Source of the DNA: Pseudomonas koreensis
GTDB taxonomy: Bacteria > Pseudomonadota > Gammaproteobacteria > Pseudomonadales > Pseudomonadaceae
DNA length: 64,000 bases
Reading direction: 5' to 3'
Assembly: GCF_025447595.1 (NCBI RefSeq)
Contig: NZ_JAOEJU010000001.1
Coordinates: 248,001 to 312,000, forward strand
Below, piece after piece: positions 63,934-64,000 of the stretch (the first letter of the stretch is position 1; every line of letters begins with the position of its first letter). The position numbers were made by a program, and so were the translations under genes. Under the pieces are notes generated by a model that had not been told where the DNA came from, did no database searches, and was given only the letters and a program-made list of their open reading frames with translations.

Positions 63934-64000
63934 TCATATGGCGTCGAGCGCCACCACGTAGGCGCTGAACATGTCCGCCATCCCCTCGGCGCGGTCTGTG
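63934..64000 (-). CDS. C-terminal end of an unidentified gene (5' part outside window)
   Basis: The minus strand reads ...TDRAEGMADMFSAYVVALDAI followed by a TGA stop at 63934-63936. The 22 codons show normal Pseudomonas codon bias, and the gene continues beyond the right edge. Too short to name. The 106 bp between it and the hypothetical gene at 63827 hold no feature I can support. Confidence 0.4.
   Translation of the reverse strand, partial: TDRAEGMADMFSAYVVALDAI

Overview
The window reads as a chromosomal segment of a Pseudomonas of the P. fluorescens group. The grounds are high-GC coding sequence with strong GC3 bias, close gene packing, Pseudomonas-type small proteins (a DUF6124-like gene and a DUF2986-like gene), many AraC and LysR regulators, and typical accessory catabolic clusters. 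No rRNA, tRNA, CRISPR array or intact insertion sequence was found. A partial MmgE/PrpD gene is cut by the left edge and the last codons of an unidentified gene by the right edge.

Left part (1-13.2 kb) is a catabolic island for an unidentified small, probably quaternary or amine-containing, compound. A LysR regulator faces a ProV/ProW/ProX-like betaine-type ABC importer. Then come a GlxA-type AraC activator, an FAD amine oxidase-like enzyme, an MFS carrier, a DapA-family lyase, a PuuC-like aldehyde dehydrogenase and a second GlxA-type AraC regulator. From 13.3 to 23.3 kb lies an aromatic meta-cleavage pathway: hydrolase, type I extradiol dioxygenase, MhpA-like hydroxylase, hydratase, acylating acetaldehyde dehydrogenase and aldolase, all on the minus strand. 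A TetR repressor, an ACMSD-like amidohydrolase and a FadL-type outer-membrane channel follow. Three copies of TTGAAC-N6-GTTCAA sit in the two promoter regions and are the likely TetR operators.

The middle (23-37 kb) is mixed housekeeping and accessory DNA: an exported epoxide-hydrolase-like protein, AraC regulators, LysE exporters, TrmK, a short oxidoreductase operon, a DUF3772-type MscS channel and a compact arsR-arsC-arsH operon without arsB behind a 44-bp palindromic operator. From 37.4 to 40.7 kb there is a small foreign-looking stretch with two orphan proteins, a solitary complete tyrosine recombinase, a VOC protein and structured noncoding DNA. From 40.7 to 46.0 kb a LysR gene and a four-gene hydrolase/cupin/aldo-keto reductase operon follow.

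The most unusual locus is 47.7-54.7 kb. It encodes a 1209-residue cytoplasmic protein that carries both a subtilisin triad and a zinc-peptidase HExxH...ExxxD motif. Its gene overlaps one for a ComEC-like metallo-beta-lactamase-fold hydrolase, and the pair converges on a 636-residue protein with a PD-(D/E)xK-like nuclease core. Its make-up suggests an undescribed conflict or phage-defence system, though this is inference.

The right part (54.8-64 kb) holds a MarR-GNAT fusion gene with a perfect palindromic operator upstream, several single enzymes, an exported protein made of five 13-14 residue repeats, and a vitamin B12 uptake operon (TonB receptor, 2Fe-2S ferredoxin-like protein, BtuF-like binding protein) controlled by a clear cobalamin riboswitch.
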